Source: Coccinella septempunctata
Lineage: Eukaryota > Arthropoda > Insecta > Coleoptera > Coccinellidae
Direction: 5' to 3'
Assembly: GCF_907165205.1 (NCBI RefSeq)
Contig: NC_058196.1
Span: 31,042,501 to 31,106,500 of the forward strand
DNA: 64,000 nucleotides
Shown piece by piece: positions 24,101 through 33,836 of this stretch. The position numbers and the translations under genes are program-made. Numbering within the stretch: the stretch's first letter is position 1; every line of letters starts with the position of its first letter. The notes under the pieces are model-generated. The model worked only from the letters and a program-made list of their open reading frames with translations, was not told the origin of the DNA and made no database searches.

Positions 24101-27100
24101 AGATTGGTTTTTGTTGCAAGTGGAGAATTTTCTGGACCCTGAATAACTCTTCTGGCCACTGTGAGTCGGATGTTATCTTGGCCTAAAAGAATCATCGGAC
24201 GTCCTTGAATTTCATTGAAAGGAATGCCCTGTAAGTGAGGATATTTCTTCCAGTCTGTTTCCTTAATGACTTGAACAGGTAAAGATAGATTTTCCACAGA
24301 TCTCACATTTTTCATAGTGAATCTCTTGGCATTTTTATGGATTCCCGATATATCAAGGTCTAGGCGATGAGAATCTTCGTAGCACGATGTCATATTATTC
24401 GTCCATTGTATACAAAGAGATTCCACATTTCCTTCTATTTCCAGGTGGTCAACAATGGATTTGTCTATGAGAGTCACAGTCGAAGCTTCATCACAGAGTG
24501 CAATGGTTTCCAGAAAATCATTTTTTCCATACAATCTCACCTTGATCATCCGCAAAAGAATATTTGCCGCACCTTGTCCCACAGCAAGAACGTTTTCCTT
24601 TCTAAGATCTTCCGTCTGGGTAGACTGCGTATATTCGAAATTTTGTTGTGATTGATCTTTATGAAGGAGCTTATGATGAGATCGTTTGCAGTTATTGATA
24701 CCACATTGACGTTTGGATCTGCATTTCATTGTCTGGTGATTGTTTTTCAGGCATGAGAAACATAATTTTCTTCTGGTCACAGTCTCCCATCTGGTCTCAA
24801 CATCGTCTTGATTTATTTTTGAACAATCTTGGATATAATGTCCTTTTTCTCGACAATACGTACACAATTTGTCAGTTTTTTTGCTATCAGCTGTCGTCAG
24901 AGTAGTCTCATATCGTTTTGTCGAAGAATATACGAATGGCTTCGATCTGGGCTCCGTTTTATTCATTGTTGAAGAACTCGGTCTACTCACGTAACATGCT
25001 GCTGCTGCTATGTCTGAAATCCAATCTGAGAGATCACTGAGGTCAACAGTACCATGTTTTTTCATAACTTCCTCCCCCCAGCGAAGTTTAATCATATCTG
25101 GAAGCTTTTGTACGATGTCTCGAACCAATGTAGGGTTCTGAAGATGTTCGTTATAACCCAAGGATTTGATTGTTGCGACTAAACAAGTTATATGGTTTGA
25201 AAATTTGATCAAACTCTCTATATTATGTTCTCTGATCGGTGTCACAGCTTTAACCTTCGATATAAGTCCATCGATTATCAGATCAGGACGTCCGAACCTC
25301 ATTTCTAATATCTTCAGCACTGAATCAACGTTATCAGGTGAAATCATCATGCCCGATACGGCTAGTTTGGCCTCACCTTTTAAACATTTTTGCAATTTTA
25401 TCATCATTTCCTCAGAAGAATATTCACACAATGAGGCAATTTTTCTGAATTGTGTGATGAATACTGGCCACTCTTCAGGGTTACCGTCAAAGTGAAGAAT
25501 GTCTTTCTCTACAACTTGGCGTGCAATGAATCGATCTCGTCTTGGAGCACTACCTACTGATTTCACCGCTTCACTTATGGTATGGCATAATCGTTCGATG
25601 TCGGATGGTTCTGGAGAACGCATGGGTCTCTTATCTGGTATTGTCAGTCTTGGAGCTTCCTCTACTACATCCATTTTCCGTCTGGGAGTATTGTCTGGAA
25701 CATTTTGTCTTTGACTTCTTGAACTATGCAATGATCTACCCGAAGATCTTTCCACGTCATCTGAAACCTGGGTCTCAAACACTTTCTGCTCTAGCTCTAA
25801 CAATTGTAATTTATCTTCTAGTTTCTTCATTTCTATGGCTTGTTTGATTTTTGCAACTTCAACAGCATGCTTTCGTCTTTGTAATTCAACACTACTTGAG
25901 TTCGATTGTCTAGAACATACTGAACGAACAGATGCAGTCTCTTGTTTGTCGTCCGCAGATGGAAGAACTTTTCGATGAATCGAGTGATTTTTGGTTGTGT
26001 TGTCCTCTTCATCTACTTCTAGAACTGCATCTTTTCCTTCCATTTGATTCAGTTTTGAATGACTTTCTTCTGAAATCTTTGACATTCCACTGACGGACTT
26101 CCTTTTTGACGAACCAAATTCTGGTGGCCATAGGTAACAATCGGCAAGTCTACTGTTGATACCTGCATTACGTCTTGTTGTATTATTTTCTTCCGAATTT
26201 CTGTCCATAACTGTCTTTGGATCTATATCTATCCAAGAACTAATTCAAACGTCTCGAAGGACCAATGTTAAGTCGTCTCACAGTAAATAAAATTCCGATG
26301 TATCTCAAACTTGTCTTTTTTATAGTCACTTCACATTGACATTAAATTACAACTATTGTCATCAAGGGACCTACTATTATTTTTCAAACAAATTTCTAAG
26401 GGTGTGATAAATATATAAATTCAACAAAACATAACAGATTGAAAACTTTAATTTCCATGAGTTCATGTTTTTTTCAAGCGCTCATTGTAAGTCGACCTAT
26501 GTTTTCGTGTATACCGAGTGATTCACCGATATCCCTCGTTTCGCAAAGTCCGTTATCAACTGGAATAATCTCAGATTGCTTATCTGTTCTCGATTGACTA
26601 ATTAATCAACATCCTGAACATAGTTCGGTCGCGAACACAGGTAGAATGACTATTTCGAAATTCTACATATTTCGATCGTAATTTTTCCACGATGAGTCAA
26701 GCCGCGGTATTTTACGCGAGGTGCTTCTGTGAAAAGTACGTTTAATGAACGTTTTCTGCCTTCGCAAGGCTGCTCGGATCGTGTAGTATTAATTTTTAAT
26801 TGGTTATTAATTGTTCGCTGCGTCCCGTGTGGATTTTTCGGTTCAGAATCAGCTACTGCACGTTGCCTATTCAGATTCGGAGAATGACTCGAGGAATTGT
26901 TCTCGTGATGTGTGTATACAATTCTTGTTGTCGAGTCTCTTAACTATTTTCTTCAAATCCGAGATTTATCAAGTGTTTCAGTTACACTACTCGTTAATTA
27001 AGAACATTTTGGAGTGTAGTATTTTGTATAAATGGATTCAGTTGTACAGGGTGTTGCCTAAGTACGTCATTTAACCTTTCAGTTGTTCCTCGTTATGGTT

Positions 27101-30100
27101 CTTCGATTCTTATTTGTTATTTCAATTTTTTATTATATTTAGTATCGTATTTCTTGACAGTACATTTTCCTCCCTATTTAGCCTTCTTTTCTTTGCAGGG
27201 AGGCTATCCGGCCAAGCTAAAGAAGGTCCTCATCGTCACTGCGCCGTTGTGGTTCAAGGCGCCCTTCAAGATTCTGCGTCTCTTCGTCAGGGAGAAGTTG
27301 CGTGAGCGCGTCTATACGGTATCGGCTGCCCAGCTGCTCCAGCACATCCCGAGGGATTCGCTGCCAGAAAAACTGGGCGGTACGCTTCGCGTCGATCACG
27401 ATGGTTGGTTGGAGCGCTGCCTTCAGCTGGCAATGACCGCAAGGACGGAATCGCCGCAACCTAACTACGGTGAGTGTAACGTAACCCGTCTACTGGGAGC
27501 CTAATCTAACCTATTTGTGGTGAGTCTGATCTAACCTGACCCGTCTGTCGTGAGCCTAACCTACCCTGATTGTGGTGAGTCTAACCCATCCTAATTAAGA
27601 TGAGTCTAACCTAAACTATCTACGGTGAAGCTATTCTTGATTAGAATGAGCCTAACTTAACCTAATTATGGTGGTTCAAACCCAAACCAACCAATCTACG
27701 GTAAGCCTAACCTATTCTACTTGTGGTGAGTCCAATCTAATCTAAACTACCCCTGGCCATCCTAACCTACTCAAATCGTGGTGAGCCTAACCTTTCCTGA
27801 TTGAGGTGAGTTTAACCTAACCTATCTACGAGCGTCCTATCCTACTTTTGGCTATTCTAACCTAACCTATCCTAATAATGGTGAGTGCACCCTGAACTAT
27901 CTGAGGTGGGGCTAACCTATCCCTTATTATGGTGAGCTGGACCTAATTATGGTGAGCTGGACCTAATTATGGTGATTGTAACCCATCCAAATAAAGGTGA
28001 GTCTAACTTAAACTATCCACGGTTAGACTATTCCTGATTAGAGTCGGCTTAACTTGACCTAGTTGTGGTGAGTCTAATCTAACCTTAACTATCTATGGCC
28101 AGCCTAACCTACTCTAATTGGGTTGTGCCTAAACTATCCTAATCGAGGTGATTATAACCCAACCTATCCTAATATTGGTGAGTCTGTCCTAAACTATCTG
28201 AAGTAAGGCTAACCTATTACAAATTATGGCGAGCTAAACCTAATTATGGTGATTGTAACCTAACCCAATCTACCTCCAGTGGGTCTAACCTAACCTGATT
28301 GTGGTGAGACCAAACTTATCTAACCTAGCTAAGGTGAGCATGATCTAGCCCAATTATGGTGAGTCTAAACTAACTTGACTTATCTATGCCGAGCCTAAAC
28401 TATCCTGATTAAAGTTATTCTAACCTTAACCGTCTGAGGTAAGGCTAACCGAACTATCTGAAGTAAGGCTAACCTAAACTATCTGAAGTCAGGCTAACCT
28501 ATTCCTAATTATGGCGAGCTAAACCTAATTATGGCAAGCTAAACGTATTTATGGTTAAGTTAAAACTAATTATGGTGAGCTACACCTAATTATGGCAAAC
28601 TAAACCTATTTATGGTTAAGTTAAACCTAATTATGTGGAGCTAAACCTATTTATAGTTAATTTAAACCTAATTATGGTGAGCTAAACCTAATTATGGCAA
28701 GCTTATCCTATTTATGGTTAATTTGAACCTAATTAGGATGAGCTAAACCTAATTATGGCAAGCTAAACCTATTTATGGTTAAGTTAAACCTAATTATGAT
28801 GGGCTAAACCTAATTATGGTGATTGTAACCTAATCTAATCTACTGCCAGTGGGTCTAACCTAACCTGATTGTGGTGTGACTAACCTTATCTAACCTAGCG
28901 AAGGTGCGCCGAGCCTAAACTAACCTAATTCAGGAGACTTTAACCCATCTTGTTTACGGCTAGCCTATCCTAACCTAATTATGGCGGGGCTAACCTAACC
29001 TAATTGCGGTGAGTCTAACCTAACCTTAACTGTTTTTTGAAGGAGGAAAGACGCCGTCGCCGAAACGTATCACTACGCCGCCCCTGAACGAGAACGACTC
29101 TGCTCAGAACGTCTCGGTGGACAGCTGGGCAGAAGAGGCAAGCCTGAATCCCCCCAGCTCTGCGTCCAGCGGATTCTCCGATGACGATTCACTGCACGGC
29201 GAGGGCGCATCTCTGACGGTCGCCCAGCTGGTCGCGCACGTTAGAGATAAGGGCAGGGCCGGACTGGCGGAAGAATATGCCGAAATCAGGTAATTTTCGG
29301 ACCTATAGAGTGTTCAAGGTCGTCTGATCGTTTATGTTCGCAGGGCGCGACCGCCTGACGGTACCTTCAACGTGGCCAAGTTGAAGAACAACCTGCCGAA
29401 AAATAGATATACGGACGTGCTATGCTACGACGACAGTAGGGTTATTTTATCGGAAGCTGGAGACGAAGACAGCGACTATATACATGCCAATTTTGTGGAT
29501 GGGTACAAGCAGAAAAATGCCTTCATTAGTACACAGGGTGAGTGACGTACTGAACGAAATTACAATGGGCATTCTCCTCAATTTTGGTTATCACAGCATA
29601 TGCAAGTTTGATCTCAATAATTAGGAGTTTCATTAGTGAATTTTTCAAATGCACTATTCAAAATCATTCTTGAAATATGAGGTTTTAATTTGAATAGCTT
29701 CGTTTCTACTTTACGATTTGGCAACAGCGCCTACAAGAAAATAAAAAGAACGATGACCTGTTTCTAAAATAACAGCCTTTGATTCACCGCCATCATAAGG
29801 AAGTACTCACTGGCGAGCCGGTTGCTGGGCCATAAAAATCCCATAAAATACGACCTTCCTCGTTCGTCGCAGACTTCATAGACAGCCATCTTTGTCTATC
29901 TCATCAAGATAGTGTATTTGTTGTCCTTTATTAACGGATATTTTAGTCGATGTTGCCAACTTGTGCAATAGAAACGAATCGCTTTAAATTTTGAATACTT
30001 TTTCTATTTTTATTTTTAAGTACTTGAAATAATTTTTTTGGGAAACGGTTCGAAATGTGACGTTTCAAAGATATTTCATAAGAATACATCATTTTCGTCA

Positions 30101-30928
30101 GAAAGAGTATTCCCTAACCTTAATTCTTACCACCAAGGTCCTCTGCCTAAAACGACGGCCGAATTCTGGCGCATGGTTTGGGAGCAACAAACCCTGGTGA
30201 TCGTGATGACCACCAAGGTGATGGAGAGGGGCAGGCCCAAATGTCACCAGTATTGGGAATCCGACGTTGACGGCGAAGCGAACTACGGTATCTTCACCGT
30301 GAAGACCATCGCCATAGAAGCCGACCCCGACACGACCGTCACGACGCTCTTACTAACCAATAACAAAGTGAGTGGTGACACTTAACCTCAAACGTCATCG
30401 GGACCTGTCATTACTGTCGTTTTTTTTTTGCAGACCGAAGAATCCAGGGAGGTGTCTCACTGGCAGTTCACTTCGTGGCCGGATTACGGTGTGCCAACGT
30501 CCGCTAAAGCCCTGTTGGAATTCCTGAGTAGGGTCAGGAGAAAACAGGCGATCATGGTGTCTGCGATGGGGGATACATGGGCGGGACACCCAAGGGGGCC
30601 TCCGATCGTGGTGCATTGCAGCGCCGGTATCGGAAGGACAGGTAGGTAATCGATATACCAGTCGTTATCTTTTTCGTAACGTTGCCAAACTTCCGAAGGT
30701 ACCTTCTGCACCTTGGACATCTGCATATCCAGACTGGAAGAGGTGGGAACGGTCGACATTAGAGGTACTGTTGAGAGGATCCGCGCCCAAAGGGCGTATT
30801 CCATACAGATGCCGGACCAGTACATCTTTTGCCATTCGGCGCTGATTGAATACGCGCTACTGAAAGGATACTTAAACGAAGCCGACCTGGTGGGTTTGGA
30901 CAGGGTCGAAGAGGACTCGGACGAGTGA
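15196..30928 (+). CDS. Ptpmeg2: Tyrosine-protein phosphatase non-receptor type 9 (PTP-MEG2), SEC14 plus PTP domains
   Basis: A cytosolic phosphatase directed by its lipid-binding SEC14/CRAL-TRIO domain to secretory vesicles. Nine exons: 15196-15228, 15561-15791, 15857-16087, 27199-27469, 29043-29289, 29344-29537, 30138-30367, 30434-30641 and 30699-30928. They total 1875 nt, 624 residues (human 593), with all phases compatible. Exons 2-4 give the CRAL-TRIO domain, including GIVFIYDMSGSKYSNFDYD and PAKLKKVLIVTAPLWFKAPF. Exon 5 carries a linker. Exons 6-9 give the phosphatase: KNRYTDVL, YIHANFVDGYKQKNAFISTQ, the WPDYGVP loop with its catalytic Asp, and the P-loop HCSAGIGRTG with catalytic Cys and Arg. 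The catalytic domain therefore looks active. Intron 3 is 11.1 kb and hosts two mobile elements; intron 4 is a minisatellite. The 3' UTR runs to an AATAAA at about 32197. Confidence 0.95.
16900..17166 (+). promoter_or_regulatory. CpG-rich candidate alternative first exon of Ptpmeg2
   Basis: A roughly 200-bp island of GC- and CpG-rich sequence (about 16920-17060) stands out in AT-rich intron 3. An ATG at 17014 opens 51 codons (MPGIDPSVRNIEGEASRQ...) that end in phase 0 at a strong donor, AAG|GTGAGG, after 17166. Exon 4 is also entered in phase 0, so splicing 17166 to 27199 would give an in-frame isoform of about 510 residues that lacks the first part of the SEC14 domain. A further donor-like site is near 17357. 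Expression is inferred, not shown. Confidence 0.4.
17960..18215 (+). pseudogene. Fragment of non-LTR retrotransposon endonuclease start
   Basis: A short open frame (17971-18276) contains RIISLNIEGISKDKSDYY, which resembles the opening of the apurinic/apyrimidinic endonuclease domain of LINE-type ORF2 proteins (first beta strand with the conserved Asn). Nothing downstream continues the domain, so this is at most a truncated remnant. The upstream residues are low complexity and unrecognised. Confidence 0.4.
18277..19541. other. Intron 3 sequence without recognised gene
   Basis: AT-rich intronic DNA. A more balanced, CpG-containing stretch at about 19200-19400 may be regulatory. The sequence around 18800-18940 (GC-richer, with GCCACGGGCAG and CAGTGGTGGCGTGATG) may be another repeat remnant. 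No open frame is supported. Confidence 0.35.
19542..20438. mobile_element. Non-autonomous DNA transposon with about 45-bp terminal inverted repeats (full copy)
   Basis: The left end reads TACAGGGTGTATTTGAAGG with TGAGGCTTTTTTTCAACAGAAGGTAGAAC following. The right end is its inverted complement with a few differences (TACAGTATTTTCAAAGGTGA and so on). A TA dinucleotide borders both CAG...CTG ends, in keeping with TA target duplication of Tc1/mariner-like elements. Length is about 897 bp. The internal 125-codon frame at 19496-19873 has no transposase features. A second copy starts at 63428. The superfamily is an inference from the termini only. Confidence 0.75.
20449..20619 (-). repeat. 3' LTR of the BEL/Pao element
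   Basis: 171 bp, TGTTAAGTC...CATAACA in plus orientation, apparently identical to the copy at 26266-26436. Being downstream of the minus-strand frame, it is the 3' LTR and would supply the polyadenylation signal. Confidence 0.93.
20644..26208 (-). CDS. BEL/Pao Gag-Pol polyprotein
   Basis: A single 1854-codon frame. The N-terminal part is charged and coiled-coil-like, then the Gag region (DUF1759-like; LHFDGNPEEWPVFITQF). A CCHC knuckle CTYCREKGHYIQDC is at about residue 446, followed by further Cys/His-rich sequence. An aspartic protease region with ALCDEASTVTLID lies at about 570. The reverse transcriptase has the YVDDYLD catalytic box at about 986. RNase H-like sequence follows (ELHIFCDASKRAYASVAYLR, WTDSTTVLHWIKN). 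The integrase has the HHCC zinc site (HHYHEQCAHQG, CKKCRIL; 1489-1530) and acidic residues in GIDYFGPL (about 1561), IYSDNGTNFRGS (about 1625) and GGAWERLVRS (about 1674). The C-terminus is a DUF5641-type tail, PRKYWKLGLIEKIFPG. No frameshift or stop is seen and there is no separate env frame. It appears coding-competent. Confidence 0.96.
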   Translation of the reverse strand: MDRNSEENNTTRRNAGINSRLADCYLWPPEFGSSKRKSVSGMSKISEESHSKLNQMEGKDAVLEVDEEDNTTKNHSIHRKVLPSADDKQETASVRSVCSRQSNSSSVELQRRKHAVEVAKIKQAIEMKKLEDKLQLLELEQKVFETQVSDDVERSSGRSLHSSRSQRQNVPDNTPRRKMDVVEEAPRLTIPDKRPMRSPEPSDIERLCHTISEAVKSVGSAPRRDRFIARQVVEKDILHFDGNPEEWPVFITQFRKIASLCEYSSEEMMIKLQKCLKGEAKLAVSGMMISPDNVDSVLKILEMRFGRPDLIIDGLISKVKAVTPIREHNIESLIKFSNHITCLVATIKSLGYNEHLQNPTLVRDIVQKLPDMIKLRWGEEVMKKHGTVDLSDLSDWISDIAAAACYVSRPSSSTMNKTEPRSKPFVYSSTKRYETTLTTADSKKTDKLCTYCREKGHYIQDCSKINQDDVETRWETVTRRKLCFSCLKNNHQTMKCRSKRQCGINNCKRSHHKLLHKDQSQQNFEYTQSTQTEDLRKENVLAVGQGAANILLRMIKVRLYGKNDFLETIALCDEASTVTLIDKSIVDHLEIEGNVESLCIQWTNNMTSCYEDSHRLDLDISGIHKNAKRFTMKNVRSVENLSLPVQVIKETDWKKYPHLQGIPFNEIQGRPMILLGQDNIRLTVARRVIQGPENSPLATKTNLGWILHGDVDNHHGNKRIFHSFHICHCETVADDELHKMVKHSFSTEAFGVQVAIKSNKKDSRALDIMQKTAKRIGDRFEIGLLWRENDIHLPESKNVAVRRLMCVEKQMHKDENFKRRYCEKIESYLRKGYARKLSAEEASEEGPRCWYLPHFGVINPNKPAKLRLVFDAASKSCGTSLNENLLAGPDLLQPLVEVLIKFRQRKIAFCSDVREMFHQVKIITSDQCSQRFLWREGNTQKPHDVYEMQVMTFGATCSPTCAQFVKNLNARQLTQRQDILDAIEMKHYVDDYLDCTDTVDEALEKIFEVKRIQNLGGFELVDWTSNSKDVMDALSTQEDFICKDLDLDSDRSIQRILGLSWDSKLDSFCFKLKSNIFEVETRNGTTKRQILKIVMSIFDPLGLIANLTVRGRILIQDIWKSGIGWDDSVEHEQYKTWKLWLLDLQKITNISIPRCYSTSISKAERVELHIFCDASKRAYASVAYLRMIAQTSIDVSLIFARARVAPNKPISIPRLELQAALMGSRLKKMLIKTLEIKIDKTYLWTDSTTVLHWIKNDGSKLGQFESHRVGEIQESTDSSDWHWVPSKSNAADNATRTYFDDGNNLDFNRWHNGPEFLQLHDEMTWPIKKTDCGGILKNSEDEEDIQPIEFLATILENDSCIPDINRFSKWMRLIRATAWVLVVAKLLISKLRSKNSQIIAEITTSDLEEAEIRLIKQCQLESFPEEISFLKKSICLKNQSRLKQLSPVMDKNGVLVVSGRTDLATQMEMTTRRPIILPSKHRLTKLLLHHYHEQCAHQGIETVLNTARQKFWIIDGRSAVKTTFAECKKCRILKAKPAIPQMGQLPTFRLTPPAHAFTYTGIDYFGPLYVTVGRRREKRWGVIFTCLSIRAVHLEVAHSLSTESTLMAVGRMIARRGQPLQIYSDNGTNFRGSSEELKKAVKEMDKENLKREMLVRNIEWKFIPPASPHMGGAWERLVRSVKTTFHVILNNQILKDELLLTLFAECEKIVNSRPITKVSVDPDDLEALTPNHFLLDATNYSTAFESENGNLRGQWRRAQELRNSFWKRWTREYLPTLTKRTKWRNDGRPMKLHDVVIVIDDTAPRKYWKLGLIEKIFPGPDGKIRVVQVKTANGSYKRPVAKLCRLDIEDSGQR
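26266..26436 (-). repeat. 5' LTR of the BEL/Pao element
   Basis: 171 bp, the same sequence as the left LTR. Transcription of the element would run leftward from here, antisense to Ptpmeg2. The flanking GATTG (26437-26441) is the target duplication. Confidence 0.93.
26442..27198. other. Remainder of Ptpmeg2 intron 3
   Basis: Intronic sequence of more balanced composition than average (CCGATATCCCTCG, CCGCGGTATTTTACGCGAGG), possibly conserved regulatory DNA. A TACAGGGTG motif occurs at about 27045. No coding region is supported. The 3' splice site TTTGCAG precedes exon 4. Confidence 0.4.
27470..29042 (+). repeat. Degenerate minisatellite filling Ptpmeg2 intron 4
   Basis: About 1.5 kb of imperfect 20-35-bp units of the form AACCTAATTATGGTGAGTCT. 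The unit resembles the authentic splice junction at the left edge (exon ...CCTAACTACG|GTGAGTGTAAC), and roughly 19 GTGAG motifs recur on the plus strand. CCTAA, the complement of the insect telomere unit TTAGG, is also frequent but never in a clean telomeric run. Confidence 0.85.
29538..30137 (+). other. Ptpmeg2 intron 6
   Basis: A 600-bp intron between PTP exons 6 and 7. It is bounded by GTGAGTGA and a CCACCAAG acceptor without a strong polypyrimidine tract. No other feature was recognised. Confidence 0.6.
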
Positions 30929-32506
30929 AACGACCGTCTCGAAACGATACGCTTTTAGATCTGCTTCTAACGATAACTAATGAGAATGAGGTTGGAGTGG
31001 TGGATATATGGCAACGTCGCAATCTAGGTTAAGTGGCGGAAACGATCGGAATTACACTTTGAACGAGGTGGAATACGATGTGTTGCTCGAGATTGCCTAG
31101 ATTAGGCAGTTTTTTTTTGGTCTTTTTCATTTACAGAACCCGATCCTGCAGGTTGAAATATTGCAACACTTTCAGTCCTAGGCTGGTCGAAAAAGCTCTT
31201 AAATGAGCTGTGTTACTAAAAACTAGGATTTCGTTGTGAAAATAAATAGTAACTTTCATGAAAATCAGAAATTTGGCAACAGTTCAGGTAGGTGTGAAAA
31301 AGCAAATCGAACTTTGAATGAATACTATCAAATCACTTGTTCGTGTTGGATTAAAGCAATCAAATCATAGAATGAAATATCACGTGAGAGTTTGGTGTTG
31401 AATATTTTGAATATTGTTCACTAATCGATGATGAACTGTTTTTTTTTTAACTCAGTTCATCTAAAAACACAAGTTCAACGTACTGAAAGTGTTTACAGGT
31501 ACTAAAAAATGTGACAAAGAAAAATTCACTGCTAAAACTATGTCCACCTGTCGACTGTCCATATCGGGAAAATTCACTTTAGTTCAAATCTGAAGATGAC
31601 TTCGAACCCCTTGGTTTAAAGGTTAATTGTGCTTGGTAATTGTACCAATTGCTCAAAGAGTTCATCGTAAAGTGCAATATTGGACGAGGATTGCGTTATG
31701 TTGGAATATATATTGACTACCCCAAATTATAGGCAATTCACACCTGTTTTCATCAATATATATTTTTCTAGGGTTTTCTTTACTTGGAACCTAATTTTGT
31801 AACTACAGTTTCTAGTATTGTATTAGTATTACAAATTCATGAAAACGCGAGGATTCTATTTCTTGTTCGTCTTTGAACAACCGACGGTCAAGATGTGGCA
31901 TTTCATCCTCGGCTATTATGAATCGCCGTGTAATTTTTTCTAGTTTACAAATAACCTTCCTCTTATTTATATAATCTATTCTAATTTTATATAGTTATTT
32001 AATTCGAAGAATCATATCAATCTTGTAATGATTTGAAACAATAAACGAAAAATTTCAAGCCGTAAAATTTGTTCGGATATATTTTATCTACTTGTACATA
32101 TTGGAGAGACAGAAGCATGTTCAATATTAAAAAAAAATAAATTGTGAATTAATGGACTGTGTAATTGTGAACTATCGATAATTGTAATTTACGAACAATA
32201 AAGAGATTTTTATTTATTTTTCAATATTTCTTGATTTCGAACACTCGGAAGAACTAGAACATTCCCTAATCCTGAGAAACGGAAGAGCAGGTAGGTTAGG
32301 AACACCTCATATTCTAACAAAATACTTGTTAAAATGAAAAAATTTACCGCTCAATTCAGCTACCAAAACCTCTTAATCAAAATTCAGGTACTCCGTACGA
32401 GATTCTATAACAAATTATTAAAATACTAGAAAATAACCAATCCAACATTCAGCAATCTTTATTAACAACGCCATAATAGAATTTTCAGCCATATCCAATA
32501 ATATAC
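30929..32506 (+). other. Ptpmeg2 3' UTR and spacer
   Basis: AT-rich non-coding sequence after the Ptpmeg2 stop. AATAAA at about 32197 is the best polyadenylation signal, implying a 3' UTR of about 1.3 kb. No open frame is supported between it and NRBF2. Confidence 0.5.
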
Positions 32507-33466
32507 TCAATTATTATTAACATTATTTGCAGAATCTGCATTGTTTGTTTCCCCCATGTTATAATCGAATTTGGGGAGTTCGAGTGGCATAAGCGACGGT
32601 AAAGATCCCAAATCGTTAACATCGGGACTCAGCTCACTGCATGGCGAGAAAATATATGGTGACGTACCTCCAGAAGAATCTGTCACAACCTTAAGACTGC
32701 TATTTTTACCATCTTGATGATGTTCCAAATGCTTGATTCTGGATTTTAATTGATCGATTTCTTTATTACGTTCGTCCAGTTGCGTTACCAATATCTGTAC
32801 GAGGTCTTGTAATTGATTACGTAAAATTTTCAGTTCTTCTATTGTTGTTCTGTCATCTTTCGGATGTTTGTTACCTAGAGTTTTGAATTCGTCGACAATT
32901 TTGTCGTATTTCAAACTCTTATCGTCGGTGTCGCTAGTAGAACTGTCGTTTTCATTGCCTAGTCGTCTTCGTTCTAAACGGTCAATCAGTGAATCTTGAA
33001 CTATGATATTCTGAAATATTGCGGTTTTCAAAGCAGATTCACCATCTTCACTTTCTAAATCGAAACTAGACAACGAACTGTTTCTGTTCTTGAGAACTTT
33101 CTCTTTTTGCATTTGTTGCATTTTAACTGCTGCAATTTGTTTTTCATTATATTTTTTTTGAAGTTGCAACGATAAGAGGACCTTTTTATCCGTCGTTTTA
33201 GTCATTGCTTCAGTGAAGAGGGAAATTGCATTTTTATGGCATTCAATACATTCCTCGAATTTTTTCTTATTTAGTAGGGCTTCCGCCTTCCTCTCTTGCT
33301 GATGAGCCTGTAATATCATCACATACTGATTGATATTCATTTATGAGCTTAAATTCAATATGCTTACCTTATTCAATGATGAATTCATCATGAATTGGTA
33401 ATTTAAAGTTCCCGAGGAATTGCTTCCGTTCATTTCACTGCTGTTACCACAACCTTTAGATTTCAT
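32507..33466 (-). CDS. NRBF2: Nuclear receptor-binding factor 2 (NRBF2), autophagy PI3K subunit
   Basis: NRBF2 is an accessory subunit of the ATG14-containing class III PI3-kinase (Vps34) complex. Two minus-strand exons, 33466-33368 and 33307-32507, total 900 nt, 299 residues (human 287). Exon 1 encodes MKSKGCGNSSEMNGSNSSG through NSSLNK. Exon 2 begins AHQQERKAEALLNKKKFEEC, the family's MIT-domain helix 1 (human AHQQSRRADRLL), and continues CHKNAISLFTEAM and LSLQLQKKYNEKQ. A C-terminal coiled coil spans EELKILRNQLQDLVQILV and the following heptads. The longer open frame starting at 33340 reads through intron sequence; the acceptor ATTACAG before GCTCATC and conservation of AHQQ define the true junction. 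COA4 starts head-to-head 370 bp away. Confidence 0.9.
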
Positions 33467-33836
33467 CAGTTCAAACTTTTCACTGGATTTCGAACAAGGA
33501 GATATGCTTGAAATAATGCAAAATTAATCACGAAATAGAAATCACATCTGTTTATTATGGATTTTATTGACACCGAAGGAACACTCCACTGATCCACTAA
33601 TTTGTCACCTGTCACGGACTAGCCAAACCCAAATATTCGATAATAATGCACACCCCTGAATAAATTTTATCGCGACCATAGATTAAGTTAAATTACTCAT
33701 CGATTAAATGCATCCATAGACTTATAATAAGTATTATAAGTCTATGAATGCACCTGACTTAACCTCAATTCAATGAAAACTCCGAAGACTGTAGAATGTT
33801 CTAATTAAAAAAACATTTAAGAAATAAGTAGCAAAA
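33467..33836. promoter_or_regulatory. Bidirectional NRBF2/COA4 promoter region with inserted hairpin
   Basis: A 370-bp spacer between divergent start codons. It contains a 32-bp perfect palindrome at 33715-33746 (CATAGACTTATAAT, loop AAGT, complement). On both sides is AATGCA(T/C)C, which looks like a target-site duplication. Confidence 0.6.
33715..33746. repeat. Perfect 14-bp-arm palindrome flanked by AATGCA
   Basis: Same CATAGAC arm start as the palindromes at 2259-2289 and 45383-45437. The AATGCA repeats directly abutting it support insertion as a miniature element. Confidence 0.7.

Larger units (their letters stand above)
20444..26441 (-). mobile_element. Complete BEL/Pao LTR retrotransposon (LTRs plus 5-bp target duplications)
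   Basis: Two 171-bp LTRs at 20449-20619 and 26266-26436 appear identical by eye, begin TGTTA and end TAACA, and flank one long open frame. The 5-bp duplication GATTG lies at 20444-20448 and 26437-26441. The element is antisense in intron 3 of Ptpmeg2, so its 5' LTR is the right-hand one. A primer-binding-site candidate (TGGTCCTTCGAGACG on the minus strand, complementary to a CCA-ended tRNA 3' end) sits one base inside it. A purine run ending GGGGAGAAA abuts the 3' LTR. Identical LTRs and an intact frame indicate a very recent insertion. Confidence 0.95.

Noticed and set aside
27470..29042. Interstitial telomeric repeat (CCTAA)n
   Set aside because: CCTAA is frequent but always interrupted and embedded in longer degenerate units with GGTGAG; no run of pure CCTAA was seen.
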